In this document: positions 8,267 through 16,766 of the stretch, piece by piece
How the letters are laid out: each line of letters starts with the position of its first letter
Numbering within the stretch: the first letter of the stretch is position 1
NCBI RefSeq assembly: GCF_004353905.1
Contig: NZ_SMOD01000003.1
Location: 186,001-250,000, forward strand
Length of the DNA stretch: 64,000 nucleotides
Direction of reading: 5' to 3'
DNA from: Paraburkholderia guartelaensis
GTDB taxonomy: Bacteria; Pseudomonadota; Gammaproteobacteria; Burkholderiales; Burkholderiaceae
Notes under the pieces: generated by a model
Seen by the model: the letters and a program-made list of their open reading frames with translations, nothing else
Told to the model about the DNA's origin: nothing
Databases searched by the model: none
Translations under genes and position numbers: made by a program

Positions 8267-9013
8267 TCACAGCGTTTGACCATTTTCCACTTTTATAACC
8301 TGTCCTGTCATTGATTCTGCTTTAAGCAGCATCAAGGCTGTTTCGGCAATGTCCTCAGGTGTGGAGACGCGTTGTAACGCTAGACTTCCCGCGAGCATTC
8401 GCATTTTTTCCTCATTTCCTGCCCACCATCTTGTTGCGACTGCCCCTGGCGCCACGCAATTGACCCGAATCGCTGGAGCCAGTGCACGAGCGAGTGCTTT
8501 TGTGAGTCCGTGAACTGCTGACTTGGATACTGCATACGGAAGTGAAGACCCGTATCCGGTTTCGCCAGCGATACTGCCGATGTTCACGATGGCACTGCCA
8601 GGCCTCTTTCTGAGGTAAGGTGCCGCTGAACGGCAGCAATGAAACGTGCCCTTTACATTGACGGCGACGAGCGAATCCCAAATGTCGTCAGATATCGCAT
8701 CGAGGTCATCAAAGCGAAGCTGTCGCGTAATCCCAGCGTTATTTATCAAGTAGTCAATCCCATCAAAAGCGTCAGCTACAGCGCGTGTCATCACTTGCAC
8801 CGCAGAGTCGTCTGCGACATCCGCTTTCAGCGCAATGGCCCGGCCACCGCTTCCGGTAATCGACTCCCTGGTCTCCAGCGCCTCCTGTTCGCTTTGTGAA
8901 TAGATCACCGCCACGGCAGCCCCTCTCTTTGCCAGCGCCACGCTGATTGCCCTTCCAATACCTGTGCCGCCCCCCGTCACAATCGCTGTTTTGCCGCGGA
9001 ATTCATCTGACAT
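8267..9013 (-). CDS. SDR-family oxidoreductase (FabG-like)
   Basis: A classical short-chain dehydrogenase/reductase of 248 residues: TGGGTGIG nucleotide motif near residue 14, NNAG near 91, catalytic Ser in NIGSIAG, YAVSK with catalytic Tyr and Lys, and a C-terminal TGQVIKVENGQTL in place of the usual TGQVIxVDGG. It reduces or oxidises a carbonyl/alcohol using NAD(P)(H). An AAGGATCG ribosome-binding site precedes the ATG. It is divergent from a LysR gene 146 bp away that probably controls it. FabG proper is unlikely because no fatty-acid genes are near. Confidence 0.88.
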   Translation of the reverse strand: MSDEFRGKTAIVTGGGTGIGRAISVALAKRGAAVAVIYSQSEQEALETRESITGSGGRAIALKADVADDSAVQVMTRAVADAFDGIDYLINNAGITRQLRFDDLDAISDDIWDSLVAVNVKGTFHCCRSAAPYLRKRPGSAIVNIGSIAGETGYGSSLPYAVSKSAVHGLTKALARALAPAIRVNCVAPGAVATRWWAGNEEKMRMLAGSLALQRVSTPEDIAETALMLLKAESMTGQVIKVENGQTL

Positions 9014-9159
9014 CTTCGATCCTTACGTTTTGATTGATAGATCACGCGAGTTCGCTTCGATCTTCGCCATCGATTTGACGACGTCATTGTTTCGCAGCAT
9101 CATCGTCCCGAATATCAAAATTTTTCTGATAATCGTTCGAAAAAAAAGGATCATTCGAA

Positions 9160-10068
9160 GTGTCCCGGACCAATTTCGACATTGCAGCACTACGCACCTT
9201 TGTCACCGGCGTGGAACTTGGAAGCTTTGCAAAGGCGGCGAATCGGGTTGCGCTTTCAACGTCGGCGGTAAGCGCACAGATCAAGAAGCTCGAGGCGCAG
9301 GCCGGAACCGCTCTCTTCAGGAAATCAGGGCGAAACCTGGCGTTGACCGAAGAAGGCGAAGCGATGTTCAGCTTCGCGCGCCGGTTAATTGACCTCAACG
9401 ACGAGGCCGGTATGGCAATCCGTAGTGCCTGCCTGGACGGCTCGGTGCGACTGGGACTTCAGGAGGAGTTCGGCGAGACGATACTTCCGGACGTGCTCGG
9501 CCGGTTCGCGCGCCAGCATCCCAAAGTTCGGATTAGCGCACGGGTAGCGGGCAACGCCGAGCTTCTTCAGCGCGTTGACTCAAACGAGCTTGACCTGGCG
9601 CTGCTCTGGGGAAGCGCGGGCTCGCTCGAAGCTGCTCGACGTGCGAAGACGCACGTCGAGCAGATCGTGGAACCGCCTATGTGCTGGATCGGTTCGAAGG
9701 CATTCCCGTGGCACGCAGACAGCAATGATCCAGTACCGCTGGTGGCATTCGATCGTCCATGCCGGTTCTTCAGTGAGGCAATCGCGGCGCTCGACGCCCG
9801 GAACATTCGGTGGCGCGTGACATTCACGAGCCAGAGCCTGGCGGGGCTGTCTGCGGCAGTAGCTGCCGGTCTCGGTCTGACTGTCCGCACGCGATACGGT
9901 TTCGGTGCTAATGTGCGCGTACTCGACGCATCTTCTCTTGGGCTTCCGCCACTGCCATCCCTGCCGCTAGTTCTCGTGCGCAACACAGCAATTCAAACGG
10001 CTCCAACAGAACGGCTTGCTGCCATCATGGTGGAATCGTTGCGCAACTTCCTCGTCGACGAGGCCTGA
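9160..10068 (+). CDS. LysR-family transcriptional regulator
   Basis: A 302-residue LysR protein: N-terminal winged helix (about 1-65, with SFAKAANRVALSTSAVSAQIKKLE) and a substrate-binding effector domain (about 90-295). GTG at 9160 is the start because AAGGA lies ten bases upstream and the HTH begins at the expected distance. It is divergent from the SDR gene and is its most likely regulator. Confidence 0.88.
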   Translation: MSRTNFDIAALRTFVTGVELGSFAKAANRVALSTSAVSAQIKKLEAQAGTALFRKSGRNLALTEEGEAMFSFARRLIDLNDEAGMAIRSACLDGSVRLGLQEEFGETILPDVLGRFARQHPKVRISARVAGNAELLQRVDSNELDLALLWGSAGSLEAARRAKTHVEQIVEPPMCWIGSKAFPWHADSNDPVPLVAFDRPCRFFSEAIAALDARNIRWRVTFTSQSLAGLSAAVAAGLGLTVRTRYGFGANVRVLDASSLGLPPLPSLPLVLVRNTAIQTAPTERLAAIMVESLRNFLVDEA

Positions 10069-10282
10069 AAGCGTCCTCTAAAGGCCGAACAGCGGACATT
10101 CTGGCCACCAGTCGGCATGACTGCAACGGGTCGAGCTATGCCTCTCGCATCAAGGACGATGCGAGTTGACCGTCGCGCTTGATCGTGGGACACAGTCGGC
10201 CAGCAAGCGACATCCGACGAGGTATTCCAATTCGTGGGCAATCCAAAAACAATTTGAATCCGCTGGAGACTTCGCTGTGCGC

Positions 10283-10918
10283 ATGTATCTTTCATCCTTC
10301 GATGTGGGCGCCAAACCAGAACAACTCGTCGGCTTGGTCGGCGGTCAATTGCGAGCAGCAATCGTCGTCAACGCACTTGATCATCGCGAAGCAGCGCGCG
10401 CGCAATGGCTGGAGAGTCAGGCAACAAAACTTCGAGCACTAGGGTTCACGGTGCAAGAACTCGATCTTCGGCAGTTCTTCGGAACAACTAGCCGCATAGG
10501 CGAGACACTCGAGCAGTTCGACGCGGTATGGGTCAACGGTGGGAACGCATTCATACTTCGCAGGGCGATGAAGCAGAGCGGATTCGACGTCGCGATAGCG
10601 GATTTGCTGGCACGTGACAGGATCGTCTACTCGGGTTTCAGTGCAGCAGTAGTGATCGCGTCGAGCACGCTGCGCGCACTCGATCACGTCAGCGACCCCA
10701 TCGAAGTTCCTCCGGGATACGATCCGGCCGTGGTCTGGGACGGGCTCGGAATCTTGCCGTTTTCCCTCGTCGTGCACTTTCAATCCGATCATCCCGAGTC
10801 GGAAGCGGTCGGTGAGGAGGTCGCATTCTATGAGCGCCACCAAATGCCATATAAAACCTTGAAAGACGGCGAGGTTTTTGTAATGGACAGCACGCGGAGC
10901 GAGATCGTTGGCCCGTGA
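10283..10918 (+). CDS. Peptidase E / type 1 glutamine-amidotransferase-like protein
   Basis: A 211-residue protein of the S51 peptidase (PepE) family. It has the beta-strand pattern of the family (AAIVVNALD, DAVWVNGGNAFILRRAM) and a nucleophile elbow YSGFSAAVV, with Ser in the GxSA position used by aspartyl dipeptidases instead of the Cys of amidotransferases. PepE cleaves Asp-X dipeptides; similar proteins of unknown function are common, so the exact reaction is uncertain. A GGAG at 10265-10268 is better spaced for an in-frame GTG at 10277, two codons upstream of the ATG used here. No operon partner is visible. Confidence 0.75.
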   Translation: MYLSSFDVGAKPEQLVGLVGGQLRAAIVVNALDHREAARAQWLESQATKLRALGFTVQELDLRQFFGTTSRIGETLEQFDAVWVNGGNAFILRRAMKQSGFDVAIADLLARDRIVYSGFSAAVVIASSTLRALDHVSDPIEVPPGYDPAVVWDGLGILPFSLVVHFQSDHPESEAVGEEVAFYERHQMPYKTLKDGEVFVMDSTRSEIVGP

Positions 10919-11223
10919 CGTGCCGTTGCGCATGACCGGTTGAATCCGCCGCCATCTACGGCCGCTCGACCAAAGTCGGAAAGGGACAATCGAGCGTCAG
11001 CAGTACGCTTTGACGTGACACACACAGTCGATGTCGCGAGCGCTGCCGAACCAACCCGATCGCCGTTCGCTGCCGCGTGGGGATGCGTGTCGGCAACTCG
11101 AAACTAGCCTACACTCATCCATGCTCCGCGCTACCTGAATGCCGGCCGCCACATCAGTTCGACGGGCGCGGGGGAACATATTCGTTTCTCATGGCGCCGC
11201 TCATTCGCGGCAAAGGAGAAACC
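10919..11223. other. Gene-free gap after the PepE-like gene
   Basis: No credible reading frame. It contains GC-rich text such as CTACGGCCGCTCGACC, similar in style to other gaps in this window. The last bases carry the AAAGGAG ribosome-binding site of the VOC gene. Confidence 0.35.
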
Positions 11224-11652
11224 ATGGAAAAGATCCCAAAAGCCAAGGCCTTGTTCGTCGCAGGCTTCGGCCCGATCGTCATTGAGGCCCAGGCAAGCCG
11301 CGAACTCTACAGTCGGGCCTTCGGTATTCCCTTCAAGGAAGAGAACGGCGGCTACCTCCATACGGAGAGTCTGCAAGGCGCAAACACTTTCGCCTTGTGG
11401 CCGCTCTCCCAGGCCGCTCAGTCGTGCTTCGGCACGGATTCGTGGCCTCGTGACGTACCGATCCCGCAAGCCTGGATTGAGTTTGATGTCGACAACGTCG
11501 AAGCGGCTACGGCAGAACTTGAATCGCGAGGGTATCGGATGCTGGTCAGCAACCGGAATGAGCCGTGGGGCCAGACCGTCAGTCGCTTCATCGGGCCAGA
11601 AGGATTGCTGGTAGGAATCACCTTTACGCCATCAATGCGGCAAGAGAAATGA
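11224..11652 (+). CDS. VOC (glyoxalase/bleomycin-resistance-like) protein
   Basis: A 142-residue single VOC domain: N-terminal beta-alpha-beta with ASRELYSRAFGIPF, the mid-region WIEFDVDNVEAATAELESRGY and the C-terminal GQTVSRFIGPEGLLVGITF, the usual pattern of this fold. VOC proteins bind a metal or small ligand and include glyoxalase I, dioxygenases and antibiotic-binding proteins; the sequence does not tell which. AAAGGAG is placed ideally before the ATG at 11224, so a longer upstream start is rejected. Confidence 0.82.
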   Translation: MEKIPKAKALFVAGFGPIVIEAQASRELYSRAFGIPFKEENGGYLHTESLQGANTFALWPLSQAAQSCFGTDSWPRDVPIPQAWIEFDVDNVEAATAELESRGYRMLVSNRNEPWGQTVSRFIGPEGLLVGITFTPSMRQEK

Positions 11653-11874
11653 TGGCGCTCGCTGTGGCAGTCCCGCGTGCGACTGATTTGGCCGCCGAGC
11701 AGCACTCGCTTCCCCGGTGAGTGGCTGATGAAGTGCTGAGAACAGGCCTCGCCGTCCTTGCGGACCTGGTGGCTGCAACGGGTCGAACTCTGCCGACTGC
11801 GTCCTGGTTCGGCCATGCCGGACCAATGGTCCCCTTACTCGTGCCCGCGTTGGGTCGTGTTGAACCCAAAGGGG

Positions 11875-12357
11875 CTACCAGGGATAGAATCCCGAACCCA
11901 CCAGACCAGGAACTCCATCGATCGTCACGGCCTTCACGTAGGTCCATTTCTGCGATGGCTGGGTCTGTCCAGGTTTCGGGGACATGTAGTCGACCCATCC
12001 CGATCCACTGGTCTTGGCCGTCTGAATCATGGCGTCGTGAAACAACTTGCCATTGACATCTTTCTGACCGCTGACCTTCGTCCCCTCGCGCGCTGGGATG
12101 CCCGTATTCAACAAGACATTCGACTCAAGGTCGTATACGAACACATATGTGTCACCGTGCAACCACTCCGAGTCCTTTACTCTGAACTCGGGAAAAGCTG
12201 CCTTGCCTTTACTGTCGATCAACGCGGCGGCTTTGTTGACTAGCGCTTCGACTTGTCTCGCCTGCTCGGATGGGGGAGGAGACGACTGAGCAAATGATGC
12301 GGTGCCGGGCAAGCCCGAAAAAAGCAAGAGACCGAGCAAGAACGCTTTCATTTTCAT
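11875..12357 (-). CDS. Exported Cache-domain protein
   Basis: A 160-residue secreted protein. Residues 1-23 are a signal peptide (hydrophobic LLGLLLFSGLPG, cleavage after ASFA). The remainder reads as a single Cache domain: an N-terminal helix (QARQVEALVNKAAALI) and conserved blocks FPEFRV, DTYVFVYDLESNVLLNTG, DVNGKLF and SGWVDYMSPKPG with a final VGSGFY. Free-standing periplasmic single-Cache proteins are common in proteobacteria and probably bind small carboxylates or amines for a partner sensor. GGAGGTGA precedes ATG 12357, giving a better start than the upstream one. No chemoreceptor or kinase is adjacent. Confidence 0.85.
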   Translation of the reverse strand: MKMKAFLLGLLLFSGLPGTASFAQSSPPPSEQARQVEALVNKAAALIDSKGKAAFPEFRVKDSEWLHGDTYVFVYDLESNVLLNTGIPAREGTKVSGQKDVNGKLFHDAMIQTAKTSGSGWVDYMSPKPGQTQPSQKWTYVKAVTIDGVPGLVGSGFYPW

Positions 12358-12596
12358 GACATCACCTCCAGCGGTGGACAGTGTGCCCGTGTGCGCGACT
12401 GACGCCGGGAATTTCTGGCTAGCCTGATTGATAGCCAGGAAAGCCGCAATACCATGAAAGTGCGCGCCGCCCGGCATACGGGCTACCTAATCGAGCGGTA
12501 CTAAAACAAATCATTTCCGGTGCGGCCCATCATGCTCCAGTATTGGTGCAAAGGCTGGGGCACGGGATCAAAGGGTCATCACTGCGGGAGACGGCG

Positions 12597-13589
12597 ATGT
12601 TCGAGCGATACGAGCGGCTGGCGAAGCAACTCGGTGTGGACCATCCGGTGCTGCTCGCACCGATGGATCTGGTGGCAGACGGCAAGCTCGCTGCGGCCGT
12701 GACGAAGGCGGGCGGATTCGGCCTCATCGGCGGAGGCTACGGCGACGAGGCGTGGTTGCGCAAGCAGTTCGCCGCCGCTTGCGGCGCGCAGGTCGGCGTA
12801 GGTTTCATCACATGGAGCCTGTCGCGGCAGCCGCACCTGCTCGACGTCGCCATCGAGCATGCACCGGCCGCGATCATGTTTTCGTTCGGCGACGCGAGCG
12901 CGCACATCGAGACAACGAAGCTTGCCGGCATTCTCGCCATCTGCCAGGTTCAAACGGCGGCGATGGCCCGCGAGGCTGTCGATTGCGGCGCCGATATCGT
13001 CGTCGCGCAAGGCGCCGAAGGCGGCGGTCATGGTATCGCTTGCAGCACGATCTCACTCGTTCCCGCAGTCGTCGACGCCGTCGGCGATCGCGTGCCCGTG
13101 GTGGCGGCCGGCGGAATCGCGGATGGCCGCGGTTTCGCAGCGGCCATCGCGCTTGGCGTGTCCGGCATCCTGATGGGCACGCGCTTCTACGCGAGCGAAG
13201 AAGCGAGCGGTGACGACGAAGCGAAGCGGCGCATCGTCGAATGCAGGGGCGGCGAGGAAACCGTGCGCGGCATCCTGTTCGACATGGCGCGCAACAACGT
13301 CTGGCCGGCACCGTACACGGGGCGCGTGTTGCGCAACGCGTTTTCGGAGAAGTGGGCCGGACGCGAGCGCGAGCTGTTGCAGCAGTTGCACGTCGAGCAT
13401 CCGCGCTATATGGAAGCGCGCGCCACAAGGCAGTACGACCTGGCGGCCGTGATCGCCGGCGAGTCGGCGGCGTTGATCCGCGAGGTACTGCCGGCCGGGA
13501 CGATCGTCGCAAATGTCGTCAGGGAAATGGATGCGATTCTCGGGTATTCGTCGTACAAAGCGCGGCGAGCATCAACTGCCTCAAATTAA
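12597..13589 (+). CDS. Nitronate monooxygenase-like FMN protein
   Basis: A 330-residue TIM-barrel flavoprotein of the nitronate monooxygenase (2-nitropropane dioxygenase) family. Visible landmarks: LLAPMDLVADGKLAAAVTKAGGFGLIGGG, VGFITWSL, the phosphate-binding block QGAEGGGHG, VPVVAAGGIADGRGFAAAIALG and GILMGTRF. The family oxidises propionate-3-nitronate or alkyl nitronates with FMN and oxygen, usually for detoxification; some members are enoyl reductases. GGGAG seven bases before 12597 supports this start over 12543. It stands alone, with no adjacent regulator. Confidence 0.85.
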   Translation: MFERYERLAKQLGVDHPVLLAPMDLVADGKLAAAVTKAGGFGLIGGGYGDEAWLRKQFAAACGAQVGVGFITWSLSRQPHLLDVAIEHAPAAIMFSFGDASAHIETTKLAGILAICQVQTAAMAREAVDCGADIVVAQGAEGGGHGIACSTISLVPAVVDAVGDRVPVVAAGGIADGRGFAAAIALGVSGILMGTRFYASEEASGDDEAKRRIVECRGGEETVRGILFDMARNNVWPAPYTGRVLRNAFSEKWAGRERELLQQLHVEHPRYMEARATRQYDLAAVIAGESAALIREVLPAGTIVANVVREMDAILGYSSYKARRASTASN

Positions 13590-13712
13590 TTGCTGCCGAT
13601 GTGTCGCCCTCGGCCATCAACGGCAGCTGGTGACTTGCGTCTTAATGACTCGACTGCGACCGTAAACGGCCACCGGGGTGCTTGTCCGCGAGCTTTCTGC
13701 CTTCATGCTGGA
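13590..13712. other. Short gap between NMO gene and Kelch remnant
   Basis: No gene. The text includes CGACTGCGACCGTAAACGG, one of the loosely repeated intergenic phrases of this window. Confidence 0.3.
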
Positions 13713-13889
13713 TCATGGAAGACCGCAGGCCGCCCCGGTTCGCTCGACGCAAAACGCTTCGTATGAGGCCAGCCCGGTGTAGCCTCCCGCAATGAGCACC
13801 ATGCCGTTTAGTAACAGCGTGGCAGTCTGGTAATAGCGCCCCGTGTAGACAGCTGGCTCGCCCGTGGACGTTGAGATCAATTGCAACGG
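13713..13889 (-). pseudogene. Remnant of a Kelch-repeat / galactose-oxidase-like protein
   Basis: About 58 open codons on the minus strand end at a TGA at 13713. They include YYQTATLLLNGMVLIAGGY followed by a second partial repeat TGLASYEAFCVER. The pattern (R)xxTATLLxNGxVLxAGGY is the signature of Kelch beta-propeller blades in bacterial galactose-oxidase-like proteins. There is a stop codon just upstream, no start codon with a ribosome-binding site, and a complete protein would need five or more such blades. This is therefore a fragment left by a deletion. Confidence 0.6.
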
Positions 13890-14066
13890 TCAGAAAAATA
13901 AACCATTGTTTCGCCTCTCACAGCCGGGATGGGATGACTCTTTGGTCTCTCAGCCCGGCCTCTCCCCGCCTCCTCATACGTTCTCGTTAAAGCCCGTCGC
14001 TGTACCTCGCGTGCGTCAGGTAAACCCCGCATGGCAACCTTGAAGTCCGGTGTTTAACATCCCACG

Positions 14067-14082
14067 ACGTTACCGGTAACGT
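14067..14082. promoter_or_regulatory. Perfect 16-bp palindrome upstream of the xylanase gene
   Basis: ACGTTACCGGTAACGT is self-complementary over all 16 bases, with a CCGG centre. Its form (TTAC-CG-GTAA type) resembles operators of LacI/GalR-family sugar repressors such as GntR of Escherichia coli. It ends 55 bp before the xylanase start, a plausible operator position. No LacI-family gene is in the window. Confidence 0.6.
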
Positions 14083-14137
14083 TGCATGGTACGCAAACAT
14101 GCTTTCTGGCCAGGCACACCACTATAAGGAGACGGGA

Positions 14138-15322
14138 ATGCGTCCATCGGGGATCGCCGTGCGTGCACTGTACGCAGGCATCACATTGCTCACGATCGCG
14201 TCGATCGCAGGTTGCGCGCACAACCAAACGGCTGCCACCCGCGATGGATTGCCGCTCGCAGCCGCTCCCACGCAGGCAGTGCCGCAACTGAAAAGCGTGA
14301 TGGCCGCGCATTTCAAGGTAGGCGCGGCAATTGAACCCGATTCCATCGACAGTCCCGCCGACGCCGCGCTGCTGGCCGTCCAGTTCTCGAGCCTAACCGC
14401 CGAGAACAAAATGAAACCGGGCACGATAGGCGTGGCCGCAGGTGAGTACAACTTCGCGCCGGCCGACCAGATCGTGGCGTTCGCGCAGGCGCATGGCCTG
14501 GCCGTGCGTGGGCACACGCTGGTGTGGCATTACAGGAGCGGCGAATGGACCGAGGCGCCGGACTGGTTCTTTGCAGGCGACGCCAAAGATCCGCATTACC
14601 ACGATATCGTCGCGGCACGGCTCCAACGCTATGTGACCGATGTCGTCACGCATTTTCGCGGTAAGGTCTATGCATGGGACGTCGTGAACGAAGTCATCAG
14701 CGACGACCCGCATCAGGTCTATCGCGAAGACAGCCCGTGGTATCGCGCGCTCGGCAAGGACTACATTGCCATTGCGTTCCGCGCCGCGCGTGCGGCTGAC
14801 CCTGACGTCAAGCTCTATATCAACGAGTACAGCACGGACGATGCGGCCAAGCGCGCGAAGCTGCTCTCCGTGATACGCGATTTGCGTGCTCAGGGCGTGC
14901 CGATCGATGGCGTCGGGCATCAAATGCATATCAGCATCAACTGGCCGCCGCTGCAAAATATGAAGCAGGCTTTCGACGACGTCGCCGCCCTCGGACTCGA
15001 AAACCAGGTGACGGAACTCGATGTCAGTCTCTACAGCGACCCGGGCGCATGCTGGAGCCATCCGCCTGCGTGTTTGCCCGATCTCGGCCAGCCGGTGCCG
15101 AACGACGTGATGCGTGCGCAGGCGCAGCGGTATCGCGCGGTGTTCGATCTGTTCGAGCACGAGCCAAGCATCAAGGCCGTCACCTTCTGGGGCTATTCGG
15201 ACAAGCACACGTGGCTGACCTCGATACCGGTGCCGCGTACCAATCTGCCGCTGCTATTCGACGCGAACCTGAAACCGAAAGCCGCGTTCTGGGCAATAGC
15301 CGATTCGTCGTGGCAGCCGTAA
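14138..15322 (+). CDS. GH10 endo-1,4-beta-xylanase, lipoprotein
   Basis: A 394-residue secreted lipoprotein: hydrophobic signal (ALYAGITLLTIAS) and lipobox IAGC with lipidated Cys at 26. The mature part is a glycoside hydrolase family 10 TIM barrel with SLTAENKMKPG, GHTLVWH, the acid/base Glu in WDVVNEVISD (E185) and the nucleophile Glu in VTELDVSL (E293), plus the WGYSDKHTWL block near the end. It would cut internal xylan or xylo-oligosaccharide linkages at the cell surface. AAGGAG is placed before ATG 14138. A sugar-repressor-like palindrome sits upstream. No xylose genes are adjacent. Confidence 0.93.
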   Translation: MRPSGIAVRALYAGITLLTIASIAGCAHNQTAATRDGLPLAAAPTQAVPQLKSVMAAHFKVGAAIEPDSIDSPADAALLAVQFSSLTAENKMKPGTIGVAAGEYNFAPADQIVAFAQAHGLAVRGHTLVWHYRSGEWTEAPDWFFAGDAKDPHYHDIVAARLQRYVTDVVTHFRGKVYAWDVVNEVISDDPHQVYREDSPWYRALGKDYIAIAFRAARAADPDVKLYINEYSTDDAAKRAKLLSVIRDLRAQGVPIDGVGHQMHISINWPPLQNMKQAFDDVAALGLENQVTELDVSLYSDPGACWSHPPACLPDLGQPVPNDVMRAQAQRYRAVFDLFEHEPSIKAVTFWGYSDKHTWLTSIPVPRTNLPLLFDANLKPKAAFWAIADSSWQP

Positions 15323-15447
15323 GGCTGTTCGCCACGCCTCGACGCGATCCGCTTGAGCCAGCCGCCGCGCCCGAAGTCGGTCTGCTGGAGAAACACGGCG
15401 CCCCATATCCATCGTTGAGTCCGCTGTGGCGGTTTCTTGCATCCCGA

Positions 15448-15618
15448 TCATCCGATGAACGTTGGCTCTCCAATTTCCTCATAGTAAGGATGGCGAAATT
15501 GATAGACCACGATCTTTCCGCCGGTGTCCAGGCATCCGTCATATTGCGGCGAGAGAGCTTCGAACAGAACGCGGTCGTCAGTGAGGAAAAATGGGAAATC
15601 GAGCCAGCTATGGGAGCT
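15448..15618 (-). pseudogene. Orphan C-terminal protein fragment, family not recognised
   Basis: About 56 codons are open on the minus strand between an upstream TGA and a TGA at 15448. The translation looks like a natural protein end: WLDFPFFLTDDRVLFEA, then YDGCLDTGGKIVVYQF and HPYYEEIGEPTFIG. There is no start codon or ribosome-binding site. It lies next to two other truncated genes (15619-15964), suggesting that deletions have scarred the whole block. I do not recognise the family. Confidence 0.35.
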
Positions 15619-15964
15619 TCAGGCTTTATTTTCATCCGACCTTGTTTCTTCTGCGAAGTGCCACAGGACGCCAGAGGGATCGAAGACGTAGGCTACGGTT
15701 AGCCCCCACGGCTCGACTCGTGGCTCTCTCGGCGGAGGAACACCGAACTTGTCCGCCAATGCGATCGAATCGATGTGTTGCCACCATCTACCAACGTCAG
15801 CGCCCATCATGGCGCGAGCTGGCTGTCTGCGCTGATACCCGTACCGTAAGCGCCAATTCGTCAGCAGGGCGGGCGCGACCGTCCGTGAGCGCCATGAGCA
15901 TAGCTGCTCGTGTCGGATCCGCAATCAGGTGGGCGGTAGATGCCGTATTCGGCTGAATATCCAT
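15619..15964 (-). pseudogene. ArsR-regulator N-terminus fused out of frame to a VOC-protein C-terminus
   Basis: From an ATG at 15964 with GGAG upstream, the minus strand encodes the first 47 residues of an ArsR-type winged helix (HLIADPTRAAMLMAL, ELALTVRVSAQTAS), where the recognition helix breaks off and a stop follows at 15797. In another frame immediately beyond lies the C-terminal third of a VOC protein (WWQHIDSIALADKFGV, PWGLTVAYVFDPSGVLWHF) ending at 15619. ArsR-VOC neighbours are common in Burkholderiaceae. One deletion removing the ArsR end and the VOC start explains both halves. Confidence 0.65.
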
Positions 15965-16091
15965 GTGTCGATCTCCAGGCTCGGCATCACGATAGCATCG
16001 GAACGGTCGGCATGTTTCGACACGGATCGAAGCATCAGGCGTCGATCCAGCCGTAGACTGCGACCATTGATCCATAGTCGAGGGAATGATC

Positions 16092-16532
16092 ATGTGCGGA
16101 AATACCGATGCCGAAATTCGACACATCTACGAACAGTGGCACGCTTGCGTCTTGCAGCGAGATCTCGATGGCGTGATGGCGCTCTACGACGATGACGCTA
16201 TTCTTGAAACTCCGCTTATTCTTGCCGTCCTCAAGGATCACGATCGTGGTGTCCTTAAGGGAAAAACCGCCATCGGCTCATTCTTTGCTGCCGGCCTTCG
16301 GGATGCAGGCAACGGACTCGGCCGTTGGTACCGTACGGGCACGTTCTTTTCCAATGGCCGGCAATTGACGTGGGAGTATCCGCGTGAAACGCCAGATGGC
16401 GATCAGGTCGACCTCGTCGAGGTGATGGATATCGAGCGTGGTCTCATCCGCCATCACCGTGTGTATTGGGGATGGGTTGGATTCTTGACACTGGCTCCAG
16501 CCTTGAATTCCCGGGCGAACAAGGCACGGTGA
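16092..16532 (+). CDS. SnoaL-like / NTF2-fold protein
   Basis: A 146-residue NTF2-like protein: IRHIYEQWHACVLQRDLDGVMALYDDDAILETP is the typical first helices and strand of SnoaL-like domains, followed by GKTAIGSFFAAG and strands ending in DLVEVMDIERGLIRHHRVYWGW. The family includes cyclases, isomerases and ligand-binding proteins; no specific reaction can be read. AGGGA at 16081-16085 directly abuts the first ATG (16086) and is six bases from the second, so 16092 is preferred. It is divergent from the ArsR remnant, which may once have regulated it. Confidence 0.8.
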   Translation: MCGNTDAEIRHIYEQWHACVLQRDLDGVMALYDDDAILETPLILAVLKDHDRGVLKGKTAIGSFFAAGLRDAGNGLGRWYRTGTFFSNGRQLTWEYPRETPDGDQVDLVEVMDIERGLIRHHRVYWGWVGFLTLAPALNSRANKAR

Positions 16533-16766
16533 TAAACGTCAGTGTCGCAGCGTCGGCGAGGTTGAACATCAGCGATGCAGACTGACTGACCGCCTGTTTG
16601 CCGCGACCGATGTCTCTTGTGGGTCGATAAGCAGCCATCGGAGTCGCGCCAGTTTAAAGGACCGCATCGGGTCGAACCCAGACATTAAAAAAGATATAGA
16701 ACGCAGTCAGGAGCAGCAAACGCAACCTGCTAAACTCGCAGATTGCTGGTCTTTGTGTCTTTGTGT
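16533..16766. other. Gap before the SUI1-like gene
   Basis: No gene on either strand. It contains ACCGCATCGGGTCGAACCC, a variant of the intergenic phrase seen near 10121 and 11773. No ribosome-binding site is visible before the SUI1 ATG at 16767. Confidence 0.3.

Noticed and set aside
15797..15964. Calling an intact ArsR regulator
   Set aside because: The frame ends inside the recognition helix after about 47 residues, too short to fold as a winged helix.
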